NCBI GenBank assembly: GCA_902702965.1
Contig: CACRXP010000848.1
Location: forward strand, 187,772-251,771
DNA: 64,000 nt
Direction of reading: 5' to 3'
Origin: Spirometra erinaceieuropaei
Lineage: Eukaryota > Platyhelminthes > Cestoda > Diphyllobothriidea > Diphyllobothriidae
A program made the translations under genes and the position numbers. The first letter of the stretch is position 1, and each line of letters opens with the position of its first letter. The notes beneath the pieces were generated by a model that saw only the letters and a list, made by a program, of their open reading frames with translations, ran no database searches and was not told the DNA's origin. Positions 37,901-52,900 of this stretch are shown in pieces.

Positions 37901-40900
37901 CATTTGTTGTCGCTTAAAAAGAAATGGCAAATACGCAATGAATAATCAGAAAAAAGTCTGTTGATAAAGTGGATAGAAGAAGCACACCGGGTGCCACAAA
38001 GCAGCTAGAATATCAAAATATTACAGAAATTTGAGACTTACGTGACGAGAGTATTCAAGTAGAAGTTTGGTCCCGGAAAAGACTGATCGTCCAACTCCCC
38101 AAAGGCAAGTCTTAAAGAAGAAATTGTGCAGGGCGAAATCATGAGGGGAGAGAGGCCATTGGATCAAATAACAAGTAATAAAGTGAATAAGCAGCAGCCA
38201 AAGATAGAACAAACTAAAGCACAGCAAAGCACGCTGGGGCGAAAAGTAAATAAGGGAAATATGAGATACAATAGGGTCACAGTCGTTCCCAGTGAACATT
38301 TTAGGGACACTTGAAATACTTAGCCTATTAGTAGGTTTTCACGTGTCAACTATTCATCCATAAACGCCGGTAAAAGACCTCAGTTTAAATCCGGCTACCG
38401 TTGGCCGCAGTTTCGCCTTTTGAGAATTTCTGGAGAACCCGCATAATATAGGTGTTGTCTGGATCAGATGTGGTTATATAGCCCCACCTGAAGTAAACAA
38501 ACACCAGCCAGCTCTAATACGGGACCGGGGAGGTGGAGCCGAGGAACGCACAGGCGACAAGGTAAAGTAGTTGTACGCAAAATAAAAGCTATAAGGAATA
38601 CACGGTTGTACTTTGAGTGGCTGAGAAATAGTTGCCCAAACCCCTAACCATAACCCAAACCCATACCCGACAGCATTTTTTCCATCAGGTGAGGCTACAT
38701 AACCAGGTCTTACCGTTGTCTGTATGCGGCGTGGTTTGTCAATGCTAACCCTGGGCTATGGGGGAGATGGTGCGGGAATAGGGCGAATCATGACTGGAGG
38801 CCCGGGGACAGTGGCGGTTCTCGTCGTTTGCGGCAGGCGAACTGCCACAGGGACAACACTCAGTAACGTAAACAAACCATAAGCAAGGATATGAGAAGCG
38901 TGAGTCTATCACTATGACATAACTTTATCAGGCAAATGCGCATAGAGAGACTACTTTTAGTATAAAGACCGACTATAGAGGTAAGTGATCAGTATACTCT
39001 TACATGGAATCAAACGGATGGAACAGCAGCAAATCCCTATTCCTCGTCAGAAATGTCTCACACAGTAATTTCACATCATGATGTGCGGTAAACACACTTG
39101 GCAAAGCTCCAAAGCCTCCGACGAACTTGGAGAAGGCAATGACTCTAGTCCCTCTCCCCCCCCTTGGGCTTCCCACAAATAATGATAGCAGCAGTTGGCC
39201 CACTTAAACAGGCCAGTCAGCGCGAACGTCGAAATTCAGCCGACTAGATCAGCGACTCCTCGTCGCGACTGTTTGTTCCCACACCCCTCCCCTCCCCTCC
39301 TATTGGCGGAACCAGAAGGAATGCTGCTCCGACTTACCGCCTCCAAAGGTCCAGGGCCGTTGAAAGATCGCCTTGCCAACTGCAAAGCAGGGCATGGGCA
39401 TGATGTGCTCCGTTCTCTGTCAGGAAGGTAAGGAGATCCTTCACATCTACATTGCGAAACGAAGAAATCAGAGCCTCCCAACTGCCATAGGTGGCGGACA
39501 AAGAAGATTCGGGGGTGAGAAGATTAGTGGACACGTAGTCCTGGAGAAGGACGCATAGCTTGAAAAGCGCTGTTTCTACAAACTGGATGGGAGCAGAAGT
39601 GGTCGCTTAGAAATAGACGGAGACCGTAAAAAATATGACGGTGCAGGTGAAAGTCAGAAAATGGGAGTTGAGACCTTGGAACCATTTAAAGTCTAGTTCT
39701 TTTTTACAATAGTAGGCCATCGTAGTAAGTGAATTATAGCTCAACTTCAACAAGGCACGCGGTAAAATTGCTGTCGGATGCCAGAAAATATTAAATTTAA
39801 GTCTAAGGAGAATGATTACAGGAACTAACTGTTTTTTTTAAGGCTATTAAGGAAGCTCGACGCGAAATTATTTACTACCCCCTTTGGGAGGCCAGGTCGT
39901 GCATGTGGCGCGCGCAGACGTCATTAGACTGTCAGCCCCCGCGCCCATTCGCCGCGGATTAACTTGACTTTTTCACTAATGGAAACAGATCTTAAGAGCT
40001 TGAGTAACTGCGGAATAGGAAAAAAGTGGTTGCCGAAAAACATCGTCAGACAAGATCAAATTGTCAACTTCCCTGTTTTGGACCATGGAGGGTAAGTCGG
40101 TCGGATGCAAGAATACGGAACCCTCACCCGTACTACATGCGACCTTACACCAAATTCCCGAGGGGGTACCAATCCCCGTATCCTAACTTTGACCCCACCC
40201 TTGATGCTAACCCTTATGGCCTTGACCCTAACTACCCCTGGAGTTAAGCGCAAGGTCACTTGTGATACGTGGAGTCCATATGCCCGTGCCCTATCGATGC
40301 GTCTTCTGGCTGTCCGAATGATCAGTACTGATCCTCCTTCCATAGTTCGGTCAGCAGGGCACCTGGTCCGAGCTCTACACGTCATTGCTTCCATCCTGAC
40401 TGACAACGCTTTTGGCCATGACTTTCGTACTTCCGTGGTTCGTTTCAATAAAAACGGCTCTAGTTGTTATAACTTGCAGGCAATCAAAAATGCTTGACGC
40501 ATTGTTTAAAATCAGATTTTTCAAGGTGAATCTGAATAAACTTTAAGACCACCCTCTCGAAGCAAAAGACAGGATGCAGTCGGCAAGTAGACGGTTGAAG
40601 ATTCGTTTAAAAGTTGGTTTTGCTTAATCATGCTGTCCATGAAGAGGACCGAAGTAAAAACGACTTCGTTCAAATGGTTTCAGGACGACTGGGCTCTTCA
40701 TCATCCTAGTACGTTGTAGTCAAAGCCGGTAGGAAACCGCTTAACTTTTGATAACGCCGTCATATTTCAGAGTAACTGCAGTAGTATAGGATAACTTCCG
40801 GTATACGCAAAGGGGAACCAAGTTCTCAGACCTAAACTGCGACTTACTAACTAGCACTTGCGGTTTGTTTTAAAAATAAAAAAGTGTTCATGGATGGGTC

Positions 40901-43900
40901 TTGTTACTGCAATGGAAATATAGACAGAATGTTTTTTGCCACCACTGACACCACTTGGAGTTGGAATTGCACACAGACCGGAGGCAACCATCAGGCGTCA
41001 GATAATGAAACCGAAAGACCCACCGTCACGGCAAGAAACGCCTGGAGTCGTTTATCGGACCTGGTTCAGGTAGGGACAAAGCAAATACGTAAGAGGAACC
41101 GGAAGGATACTCAGAAAGCGAATGGCCGAACACGCGGGAGCATTCTGGAGAAACGACTCCAGCTCTTAAGTTGAGGCTCATTCGACGAGATCTAGCAGCA
41201 GATTCAGATTCCACGAGGCCGAAATTCTCGCTAGAGGTGACAACCGCGTGAGCCGGGGACTGCTTGAGTCATGGTTCACTGTCCCGGGTCTCTTAACAAG
41301 TGTAATGACCTTCCCTTTCCATACTCGGTGTTGAGACTTCGCCTAGGCGGAGTAATTAGCCACGCGGGGAGTACAAGGGCGAACACTGTTCCCAACGCCA
41401 GGGTGAGTGGGTCAGATGGTCGGGCAATCACACCAACATCCAACACTCGTGATGAAATTGCAGCGAGTAACGATGCGAATGTCGGCCATCGAACAGTCGT
41501 CACACCAAGTGCAACGATCCCTGACGAAGGGGGGGGGGGACCGTGAATTCTCAAAGGTATGTGGTGGCATGGTGACTGCATCCTATAAATACTGCAGCCC
41601 TTTGTGCATGAACCACCCGTATCTGCAATTGCCTCTGATGATGGGTCCGAGCAGGAATCCGAAGCGTCGGGCAAATAAAGCGCCTATCCCAGCGATTGAG
41701 TCTACGTCTTCACGACTGCTTCCTGGGACTCCTCTCTTCGCTTCAATCGATAACTTACCTGTACAAGCTTGATCGTTGGGAATTGAGAAACTTGACTTGA
41801 TAATGTACTTGTACCCCGAACTGCAGGAACAAACGAAATACGGGAAAGACCGAGATGGAACCGAATAGAAACGTAGTTAGAATCGATTTGCATAGAAACT
41901 GTACTACCCGAAGTAGTTGCGAAATGCGCGACGGAATTGCTTTCGATCTACGCAGGTGACGCAATTCAAGTCGCTATTCTCCAGAACTTACAACACCCGC
42001 GAGTGCCGCACAGTCCGACGGCACGACCATGCGGTACTGTTTATCCGTTGCATACAGAATTAAGTGCCCTACCGGTATCATAGGCTGCCTTGCGCTCGGC
42101 ACCTGGAGGAGGGTAGTTATTCTAATGCCCTTCTCATTCACCTACCAAAGAAAGAGCAGGACGAAATAGACATTGAGAACTATGTTCGTGGGAAGGACCG
42201 TAGGTTTAGCAGGTGAAGTGGAGCAAACCTTTAAAAATGACTCTAATACAACTGTATTCTCGTCGACACACTTTCGGGAATTCTCGTAACAATATTGGCC
42301 TAATTTAATGTTGGAATTGCACACTTAAAAACAGCCAGTGGAAAGGGGGAATGGATAGCGCAATGTCCTTCTAATCCACAAGACAACGCTCACGAAGAAG
42401 CAGATGAAGTCCGGGGAGATTAAGCAATCATTAAATACCGTATTCTTGAATCTGACCAAAATGGCGAATAGCCAGATCTTGAAAATTATTCATTCGAACA
42501 GCGAACGACAGTTTCTTGAGGAGAGGCAAATAAGGGGAGAGATGAGGGCTCCCGCCTAGCGTAATGATGGACCCCTATGTTGCAATGTCCCAACCAACGA
42601 AACCGGCCGACCAGATCGATAATTTGAAATGGACATTTGGCGCTTTGCAGATCAGGTGTGATAACCCCCTAACCCAGCTGATAAGTCCGAAGGACTGCCC
42701 ACAAACTAGATCCGAAAAGGCATGGAAACAGAACGAAGGGAAATAGTTCGGCCGAGGTGGCAGACAAAGCATTTAGCTGGTGACGTAAACCAAGCACCGT
42801 ACTACGGCAACGAGAATCGAAACCCTGGAATGGAACTTCCTGACAACCTTCTAATGGGATACAGAATGCAGTGGGCCTTGAACCAGCCACTGGCTCTGGT
42901 CAATGGACGGAAATTTGTACACGTTAATGTCTACAAACTGGCCACTCAAAGCCGCACGTTCAAAACATTTCTCAGGGAGGTAGACAAGGAGAGGAGAAAT
43001 CAAAAGACAAAAATATGCGCAAAAAATCGGAAGTGTACCCTGGACCATGTTCGTACTGTGGAACCCCTTGATCCCTTACTTGTTCAATGTACCAAGGCCT
43101 CCGATGTTCACGATCTCGCACTAGCAATTCACTTCTGTCACATCGGACACTGCAAGATCAGCGCAATAGCCGACATTGACAGGCCAGATGAGGTGCCGCC
43201 GAGAAAACGTCGAGAGAGTAATCAATGGCCAAGCGCTAACGAGTCAGGTCAACTTCTTCTGAGTACTTCACAAATCCACCTGACCGCCCCCATGGCAGAG
43301 TGCACACTCTCAAGCGGATTGAGGATAGCTAAAACCTACGGCATCGATGACTTGCATAAGATGTGCGTCGAGTACATTAGTAAGTCGTTGTCGTTGGAAT
43401 CATGTTGGGAGCTGTGGAGAGAGGTCTTTCCTAGGTCACGCCTTCAGGAGAGGAACGACCCGCAAGCCCTGTTTCAGAAGGCCATTCCAATTGACGAGAA
43501 GGCCGCACAACTGTTGGTCAATTTCGTGCGAACGAACTTCGTCCATATTCTGCGATCTGAAAAAGGGTCAGATAGGAATGGGGCACCCCTAGAGGGCCTT
43601 ATGAATCTCTCAGCCTACGAGTTGGAATTACTGCTGGATTCGGATAGGCTAAACGTACGCAACGAGTCCGATGTTTTGTGGACTCTTCAATTGTGGATTG
43701 AAGGCAAGTCTAAGTACCCCCAACTAGAGGTCTTCCTGCAACAATGCGTGCCGAGATTGGTGTTCAAGTGTATTCGCTCAAAGCAGTTGGCTATGGTCGA
43801 CGTAGACTTGTTGTTGAAGTTGCCGGGAATGCGTCCGTCCCGACGCCAACAACATGTGGACCGTACTTCGACCCCAGAAAATTCTGTGGATGGGTTAGCC

Positions 43901-46900
43901 AAATCCAAGGAAGACAGTGCAGACATGCACAGTGCCTGCTTGGAGATGCTTCATCAAGCGCGGCGAAAACTCTTTCGTACCCTTCGTAACCTTCGTCCGC
44001 TGGCAGAGAATAAAGGACTGGGACAGCCGAGCGACGGCGACAACGTAGCCGAGATCACTGGCGGAGGGAAGGATGCTCCTGGTCTTATAAACTCAAAAGC
44101 AACTGACGAAATGACTAAACTAGCCAAGCAAAACAACGAACAGAGACTACCGCATGAGGCGATATTTGTCTTCGGCGGATGGGAGAACGGAAAGCTATGT
44201 AGCAAAGTGCGTGTGCTGGATGCGCGTATGGGTACTTGGGTGGTTCACGAGACAGCAAGCAAGCCATCATGTGTTGACTCCGGCGAAGAAGCCTCAGGTA
44301 TTGTGCTTCCCCACCCTCTGATGAGCTTTGGAATTACTAGTGTGAACAACCGAATCATTTACATCGCCGGCGGAGAGAAGAAGAGTGGTCAGGCCACACA
44401 AGAAGTTATCCGCTATGATTTTCAGAGGTCAGGTTCGGGACACCACGGTTGGAAGGGCTGCCCACCGATGCATGAGATCCGTCGCGACCTAATTTTGGTG
44501 AATTTTCAAGAAAAGGCTCTTTACAGCATCGGTGGAGATAACAACAGGACTGTACTTCAGACGGTGGAAAGACTAGCTCTGGATAAGAAGACCAATAGTT
44601 GGACAGAAGTGGCGAGTATGTTAGTCCCACGCGGGGCACCGGCAGGAGACGTGCTGGGCGGACAGATTTACGTTTGCGGAGGATATACCGAGAGTCGCAT
44701 GGAGGCTTTGACAAACAGCTGTGAGGCCTACAACCCTGAGACAAATCAGTGGACTCTCATTCAACCCATGGCCCAACCACGCTACTACGCAAACGCCATA
44801 GCTTATAAAAACCATCTTTTTGTATTGGGAGGAGGCGGTGAGAACGCTTCTCGGCTGGGGAGTTCTGTGATGGCTCTGGGTTACAGCAGCACGGTGGAGC
44901 GGTATACGCCCGAGGATGGCATCTGGGAACTGATGCCAGCCATCTCAGAGAGGGCAGACTTTGCGGCCTGCATGATGGAGGGGAGCATTGTGTGCATTGG
45001 CGGTGGCGGTGAGGCCTTTTGTACTGCCGACACAGAACTCTGGACACCATGGGTGGGTAATGTGCGGCCAACAAACGCCATCAGTCAGGACGCCATGCCA
45101 CCTACACCGAGTGTCCGATCTGTCTGGGTCGACGATTCAGACGATGACGAGCTGTCGGCCGGCGAACTGCCAGGGACCTCTACAGATCCCGGTCCCAACA
45201 GTAGTAATAATGCGAGTATGGGTACTCCAGCCTGGATGAATACCCAGAACGAGGAGACCGACCTTGGTTGGCGACCGGGAGTGGCTCTACCTGCGCCTGT
45301 ATGGGGTCATCGGTGCATCTGTATGCAGGGCGTCGACATTATACTACCATACATAAGGCGAAAGAACCTCAGGTGTGAGCCGCTGTTTGAATACGTCGCG
45401 CCGGTCAGATGGAAGATAGATCATCAGGCGGAAAAGCCCATACTAGTGGTAGACTACAGGGACCTTGATAGTGGTGCGGCGTTACTCGAAGGAGCAGAAT
45501 TCAACAGGACATTTGGCAACCTACCCCCACAACTAATGCCTGAGGATGATGAAGAGGAAGATCAGGGGGGACAGGGGGAGGAGGAACAAATAACAGTGAA
45601 AGTGGACAAGGGACAGTCGAGCGAATCGGTGGGAATTCGGCAGACAACGAGTGAAGTGGAGGAAGCCGGTCAAAATTCCTCGACGCACGACTACTAACCA
45701 CGTGTCCACGCACAGGAAACGATGGTCAGAATTAGGGACAAATACACCACAAAAGAGGGCAATGAAGAGAAGAACGCAGACGTGCACGCACGCAGGCACA
45801 CAACACAGGGCTCTGACACCAGAACAGAAGTTTAAATCTCCAAAGACGAATCCAATCGAACACAACAGACACAGGCGAGAAAAGAAACGTCAAAGTTAGC
45901 CGTCTAAACGAGGCTTCTTGGCGGCACTACGACACAGTGCAGATAACAAACTTGTGTAACTAATGCGAACTATATTAGATAACATGCCAGGCGTCTTGTC
46001 CGACTGGATTGAACATGATGGAGTGGTAGATGGCATGAACAGTATTGGCACGTCAATATCCTATCACGACACTTGAAGTGCTTGGGTTGACTCCAGCCAC
46101 CATTAGGTTAAATGGACTCTTTCGGATGATTGCGTCCTGTTCAGTCATGAAATGAGGTCCTTAAATGGGATGCGAGGAAGTAATTAAAGATATTACCTAA
46201 ATATTAGGCATACAGCTTCCCCGAGAAGAACCTCCAATCGGCTCAAAGTCCAGTTTTGATCACTATCCAAAAATGTGGCATGTTAGGCCGGCAGGGTCAG
46301 GAGAATATTAAAACTAACGAACGCGAAGAGCCGGCCGAAAACAAGGTAGGTATTGAGTGTTCAAAGGACATTTACATGTGCGCCTTACGAGGTGGACAGT
46401 TTTACGCTATTTGATTGTTACGTTACGTGACGTGGGATCCTTCGGGGGCGTCCGGCCCGCCGAGCCCAGTCTAAACAAGCGCGAAAGAAATACGATCTCG
46501 AAAAATTATGCTGAAGAGTGCATAAATTCTAGAATAGAATTAAAAAAAAACAATCGTTCCTTATTTGACAGAAACTTCCAAACACCACGTCCTCCAGATG
46601 CAAGGATAGTCTTGCCTGCCCATGCGACTTGAATCGCCCTTTATCCCACTAAACAGACTTCTAGTTTGTCTAGCTTTGCCGGAGGCTAGTCCAGCTGGGA
46701 AGGATGAGAGGTAAAAAGGGATACACACAAGTGGTATTACAGTGGATGGACAGGATAGTTGGCCCATTAGGAAACGAGACCCAAGGAATGATCTAGATGC
46801 CCGGAGGTATAGGACAAATTTAACAACTGACGACCCCGCTAGTGGTTAGGAATATATTCCACTTGCACTTGCTGAGCCGAGAAATTGTAGATGCTGGACG

Positions 46901-49900
46901 CTTGTAAGAATGCCGTTCAGCAATCAGGTTCGACTGCAGGGCAAATTTCGGAGGTTCCGTGTTGCCTTAAGCCACCTGACTCGAGTTCCCCGAATGATGT
47001 AGCGTCAAATTGGAGTTGGGTCCAAATCTCAGGCTTTATGTAGAAACGCGTCTGGTTAATGACGGTGAGTTTGCCGATCCCCGTCTTTTGCCGGTGATGA
47101 TGCTCCAGTACTGGCCCCTGGTGGCTATACGAGCGTTTGTGTGGATTCTGCAGCGAACGCCTAGAGCGGAATTGAAAGCCCATGTTTCGTTCCGAAATAA
47201 GTACAGGCTGACTAACGCTGCTCTCATATGATTTGGAGTTCCCGATCGCATTCGGTGGAGTAAAAGTCCGTGATTCAATTGGCAGAGTGCTAGGCTCAAT
47301 TGGCAACTGGGCCGAATTGGAGTCACATTTATCCCGTCCTGAGGTTGGGATTGGGAGGTGAGTGACGGCAACGTAAAAACGTTCATTCTAACCTTCCTAT
47401 AATCAGCTAAGCTGACTTGGGTAGTAATTGACACAAGATTAGAATAGGAAGCGCACACGTAAAGCAGCCAGGTGCAATAGCTTATGCTAAGATATAAAAA
47501 AGTTTGCAAAATCTAGTCAGCGGTGCCTCTAAAATGACGGATCCCGCAAATGTTTTTGAGCCAAGGCGTCTATAAGCGCCCCTGACGAAAAACGGGGCTA
47601 CAAAACATGACAGGAGGACCAAAAGTAGGTAGCAAATGAAAATTACCAGGGTATGTTTTTCAAAAATGCGACTTCTTCGATGTTCAAGCAAAAAGTCCAG
47701 CAGGAAAATGCGGTATTCTCGTACGCACGAGTCACTGTCCTTAGAGCGGGAAGCCAGACTTTCGGCGAGGTCAAAGATTGTGTTGGGAGAAGCAGTGACT
47801 GTGTTCTCGACTTGTGCCTGAGCGGCCACAGACACATTCAAGTCATCGCTGGGAGTAAATGTATAGCCTCGGGGCAGGAGGTCCACATACCGATATAGGA
47901 GCTAGTTAAGGCAAGGTGATATCGTCAAGGGTGACTGGTTAATAAGGAGATGAAAACAAATGATGCGGCAGAATGAGGGATGAATTTTTACGTATATTCT
48001 TGGCTACTTTTTTTCCTTAACTTCGCAGTTACGGATATTATCTGCCATTGCGTGATGTCCTTGCAGGCTGAGCAAATGCAACTGATGTCTTTCTATGCAC
48101 CATCGCGTCTCTGGACGATAACTACGATCATAGTTAACCTAATTGACTATGAATACTTGGGGTTCAATAAGGTTTATTCTCCGTCGAATAAGATTGGGGG
48201 AGATACAATAGTCAAGAACAGTAATGAGAAAAATGTGTTATGGTAGAGTGGCGCTCACCGATCCGGTTACATGTGCTCGTCTCCTTGTGCCTTGTAGTTT
48301 AATCTACAACCCTCAGAGGCAGTCGCATAACACCAACAAAGACAAGGATAATCAGGATGGTCATTTCTGGTCTATCAGCCGTCGTCAGCCAATTCACCTG
48401 CATATACCACTTGTCGCTATGCGAACAACGGGGCGAACACGTTTCGTAACCTGATCGGTGTACGCCCCTCCACCATAGTTAACATACTCGATCAAAACTG
48501 GCAGGACAACGAGTCCGTGACTCAAAAGTTGGAGAGTGTGGCTTACTCACGCTCAGCAATCAAAAGAACCGGGTTCCTAATCCCCGGTGCCACCCAGCCA
48601 GAGGTTGAGAAAGGCTAGCTGACGACAGCTAGTAAGCCAGAAATGGTCGTCTCGACCAGTGCCACCCAATCTACAGAAGAATGTACGTCAGTCAGACGCA
48701 TGTTTGGATCCCAAAACCCCAGCTTCATGAAAAGAAAACGACCTACGACCCACAGAGATAAAACATGTAATGGACTTTACGACTGCGGGCAGACAGCATG
48801 AGTCCAAGCAAAAATCGGAAGAAAACAAGTAGGGTGAGAAGCCACAAACAGTAGTCCTTTGTGTTAAATATGTGAAAATTAAAAGATGAATATGCGAAAA
48901 GATTGCAAACAGCTAACATAGACTAGAAAAGACAAAAGACAATGCAAAAAATAGTATTTTTCATGGAGGCTTACCTCACAGACATTAAGAGAAGACTTCT
49001 CAAAAAATTGTTTGGCCTCTTGCAGCCGTCCAATTTCGAAGAAATAAAAGCCCATGAGGGTGAAGACACGCTTGGATCTCTAAAAGAAACAACACTAAAG
49101 GCTAATTTTTAAAAAATGCAGCTTGCTGACCGAGCAATGACCACAAAAAAGATGACGGTGAGGTAGGGAACCCGATTAGATCTCTGTAATAGGCAAACTT
49201 GTTGACTTGAGACACGGCCAGATGGAATGTTGGGTAGGGCGCGGTAAAACGAAATTGTGAAACCGGCGTAAATCTGTCCCATAGCGAACGCATGCACACA
49301 GAACTGACTTAAACGTTGACAAAAGGGGTATGCTGTGAGACAAATAAGGCTAGATTCAATATTCCCGAACGGTCATGGTGGGTATACATGCTGAGCGCAG
49401 TAAGGGAAAATAATACGGCCAGAACGCGAGGCAAATGAGATGAAACGGATTGCGCCCAAAGCGTGAAACTTTGACTTAAGGATACAGTTAAGTGCGTATC
49501 TAGTGTAGCGCCTTGTGATATTCCGCTCTCTAAAACGGACCACGCGGTAGATGCGTCGGGACAAGACATGGGTTAGGCCAGGGTCCGGCAGGCCTTACTG
49601 GGAATGTGCACCCGAAACAAATGCCAACATTGCATGTGTGGCGGAAGAAACCTCATGAAAATGTCCGATCACAGTATTAAGACCCCGATCACCCAGGTGC
49701 AGGCCCATGACGCGCCATTTAGGATCTGTGCCGTCTGCCCCCCTCTTTGTTGTTGTGCAAAATCCCGATCAGTGTCTGTTGTGGACCAGGGAGTGTGGTA
49801 GTACACCTAGATGCGGGTTTTTGCCGTGTCAACCGCCTGCGCCCTCTTTCGCCTCTGGTTTTCGTGACTATATCTTGACATCAAGTTCGGGTGGGGGAGG

Positions 49901-52900
49901 AGGAGGAATGCAGTAGGTGCTGCGAAAGTCTACCGTCACTGTAAACGAATTCACGCGCAACTCGCCGCTGAGCACTCGACCTGCTCTGGGGCACACGGTG
50001 GGTATCGTGGGAGGTGACAATCGAGCTGTCGCTTTGTTCCGGATGAAAAGCAAACGTTTAAGAGCGACTCCGGCATCTCTGTTTGACGGTACTAGAATAG
50101 AGGAGTACTTCAGTGTATATCAGTTAGTTTACTTGACATTTTATGGGTCAAGAACAAGCTAATAGAGCTGGAAAAGAGGCTGAACGCAGTGACTGGTTGG
50201 CTATCTGATTTCCATGCGGATTCACCCCAACATTTTTGGTCGCTCAAATATTCGCCAAGTCAACTCGGGCACTTATGACCATCGGAGGGAGAGTTTTTGG
50301 CAATAATTCGAAGCACGGTATCCAAGGCACTGTGAGATATTTTTGCAAAATCTTAAGGTTTGACGCTATAAAGCAACTGTTCCCCGAAATGGGGAATTAT
50401 AGACCTGATCCGAAGACACAAAAGGTCGAGAGGCCTAACAAGTAAAAATTTATAAAAACGGTTATCAACGTTTGTAAATCAAAGACAAGTATCAGTACAG
50501 CGGTGAAAAGGATTTTGGCGGTGCTGCTTGTAGCCGGGCGTTCAGCACACAGGTCCAAAAGACGACGATACTGCCGTTGAACACAGTCCTGCGCTTCAGT
50601 AGTACAACCGGCTAGGATAAGACGTCTGGCCACCATGTCCCAGGTCTCTGAGCGAACCGTGTATATTTGGGGGGAGCGAACCGCTTGTCTGGGTGCGAGG
50701 AAGAGTCTCTTTCCATCTAAGGACATACAGGCGGCAGATGTATTTTTTACAACAAGCGTTTGAAGCTGCTCCTGATTCTTGGTGCTGAAATAGTGACAAA
50801 GTGTTACTAGCTGTTTTTCGGTAGGTGCAATAGCGACAAAATTGAATTCGCGTCAGAAAAACTAGCCGCTATAACAGTAAAGCTTTCTTTTGGGCAAGGC
50901 TTTGGCCGATAAAACAATGTGCTTGAAATATCCTTTAGTATACGACGGCTAATCTGGGGAAATCTACTCGGGTGCCGGGAAGAAAGAAAAAGACTAAGTG
51001 GTTGAGCTGACTCGAATTTAAAACTTGACAGCACTAGTAAAAAGTGTTTGGGCAATTAGAGGTTCGATAAGTGTGATTGAAATTTATAATTCGTCGGTGC
51101 ACAAAATGAAACATCAAATAGGCAGACCTTCTCACAGAAAGCTGACTTGAAAATGTGTTATACTAGCCTATCCATGAATGTGCTAAAATGGACAATATGA
51201 CAGACCACACACATCAGATAGTGAAAGTGACGCCCGATAACTATGCTACGTGAATAACTCGCTGATTTTGAGTACATTTAAATCAAATAAAACGAACTTA
51301 CATAAAAGCATATAAATTAAAAATGTTATTTAAGAGGACTGCGGGAGGCAAGAAATTGGCACAGGCGGCCATTAGAAGCTGCATCTAGATCATGCTTCTG
51401 ACGCACTTTCGACATTTACCGAAACCAGTCCGTGAAAATAAGAAACCAGGATTTCACAAAAAAAACTCTGAGAAAGTTGGATAATAACGCAGGATATTGG
51501 TCTCGTGCGACGCAACCAACCTTCTCTCGAACTGAATTTCAGCGATCAGCGGGAACGCAGAACCCAGTCTAGTGAACCCTACCTTAGTACAAGCGACCAC
51601 GCTCTGCTAATATTTAACTCGAGGACCTGCTTCCTCAGGCCTTCTTTATGCCAAAAGCCACTCAGAATATATGGGTTTTGAGTCTTTAGGCTTCGAGAAA
51701 CATGTCTTTCCAATTATACTGGCCTGTCGGAGCGTAGAAGCAACTGCCGCTGGAAGCAAACTCGTCCCTGCCCAAAGTCCATCAAATCGGTAAAACCAGG
51801 AAACCAAACACACGAACTATTTGCAGCAGGAAACGTCAGACATAAAGAAATTTAAAACTAGATCACAGTAAGGATGCCAGTGAGTCTTTGTAGGTAGGAA
51901 TGAGGATCAGGGCCTGCAAACCAGTGCGGCCGATACAAATCCTTTACGGACATAGAATAACGCGAAAGGAAAAAAAATGATTTAGAAAAATGATTTAGTT
52001 ACGCACGCCGGTATCGGACTCTACGCAAAGATAACGGCACATGCACAGCGAGCAATTTGAAAACATTTACTTTACATGGCCGGAAATTCGCTCCAGCAAT
52101 TCCGGAGGAGGATGATCGCACATGACAAATTTCGATCCTAAAAAAACATCTGCAATGTACAGCCATAGAGGCAAATAGGTCGTACGATCCGGACTCTTCA
52201 TACCCGGTTCACTGTAAGCTCTTATCTCAACTCATAATCCAACTCCTTACACAATCTGCTGAGCGCCAATCTGCCAGGTCATGTTAGAAAAATTCTGCAA
52301 GTGCTTTGGTGTACTTAACAGCCCCTACCTTCCACCTGCCCTCTCGGCATCGGACATGTACATGACTATTAGCTGAACGCCTTGATTAGGACTTGTCAGT
52401 TTATATTTTCCATTCAGCCTTCGGGCTCTTCGAGTCCTCAGGTCTTCATGATAACTGGCGTGCAGAGCCAGTGCTGACAGAGCCAGCAGAAGCATAGTTG
52501 CCCCCAAATATCTCTAATTGTGCTCAGGATTTGAGAATGACGGTCTGCACATGTCCTTTATCAATATGGTCAGTTGATATTCGTCAAGAAACATCCACTA
52601 GCGACTATGTAGGATGGGTGCGTAGATATCGTTTAGGGATGTAAAAAATTGGGCAAAAGAAAGTCGATATGTTGGAAAACTAGTGGGTACTCTAATAGCT
52701 GTAGTAGACCTGCAAAAAGTGACGCACGGTAATGTGTTAGATCGGTGAACAACAAAGGGCAAGAAATGAGTGTCTACAGGTATGGAAGTGTTTTAACTTT
52801 TCTAGAAAACTGCTGAGAGACAAAAACGTAAAGGGTGCAGTAAGGAGGTTGCCTCTTCTCTGGCAAGGATTCTGATCAGGGTATGCGCGAAGGTATTAAA

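Noticed and set aside
38640..38672. Possible interstitial telomeric repeat (CCCTAA-like)
   Set aside because: No two consecutive perfect hexamers; a similar scatter at 40,110-40,240 suggests biased composition.
52325..52507. Candidate missing exon of the TGFBRAP1-like gene
   Set aside because: Sequence does not match the family, and the flanking exons (53,664 and 50,784) already join in phase without it.
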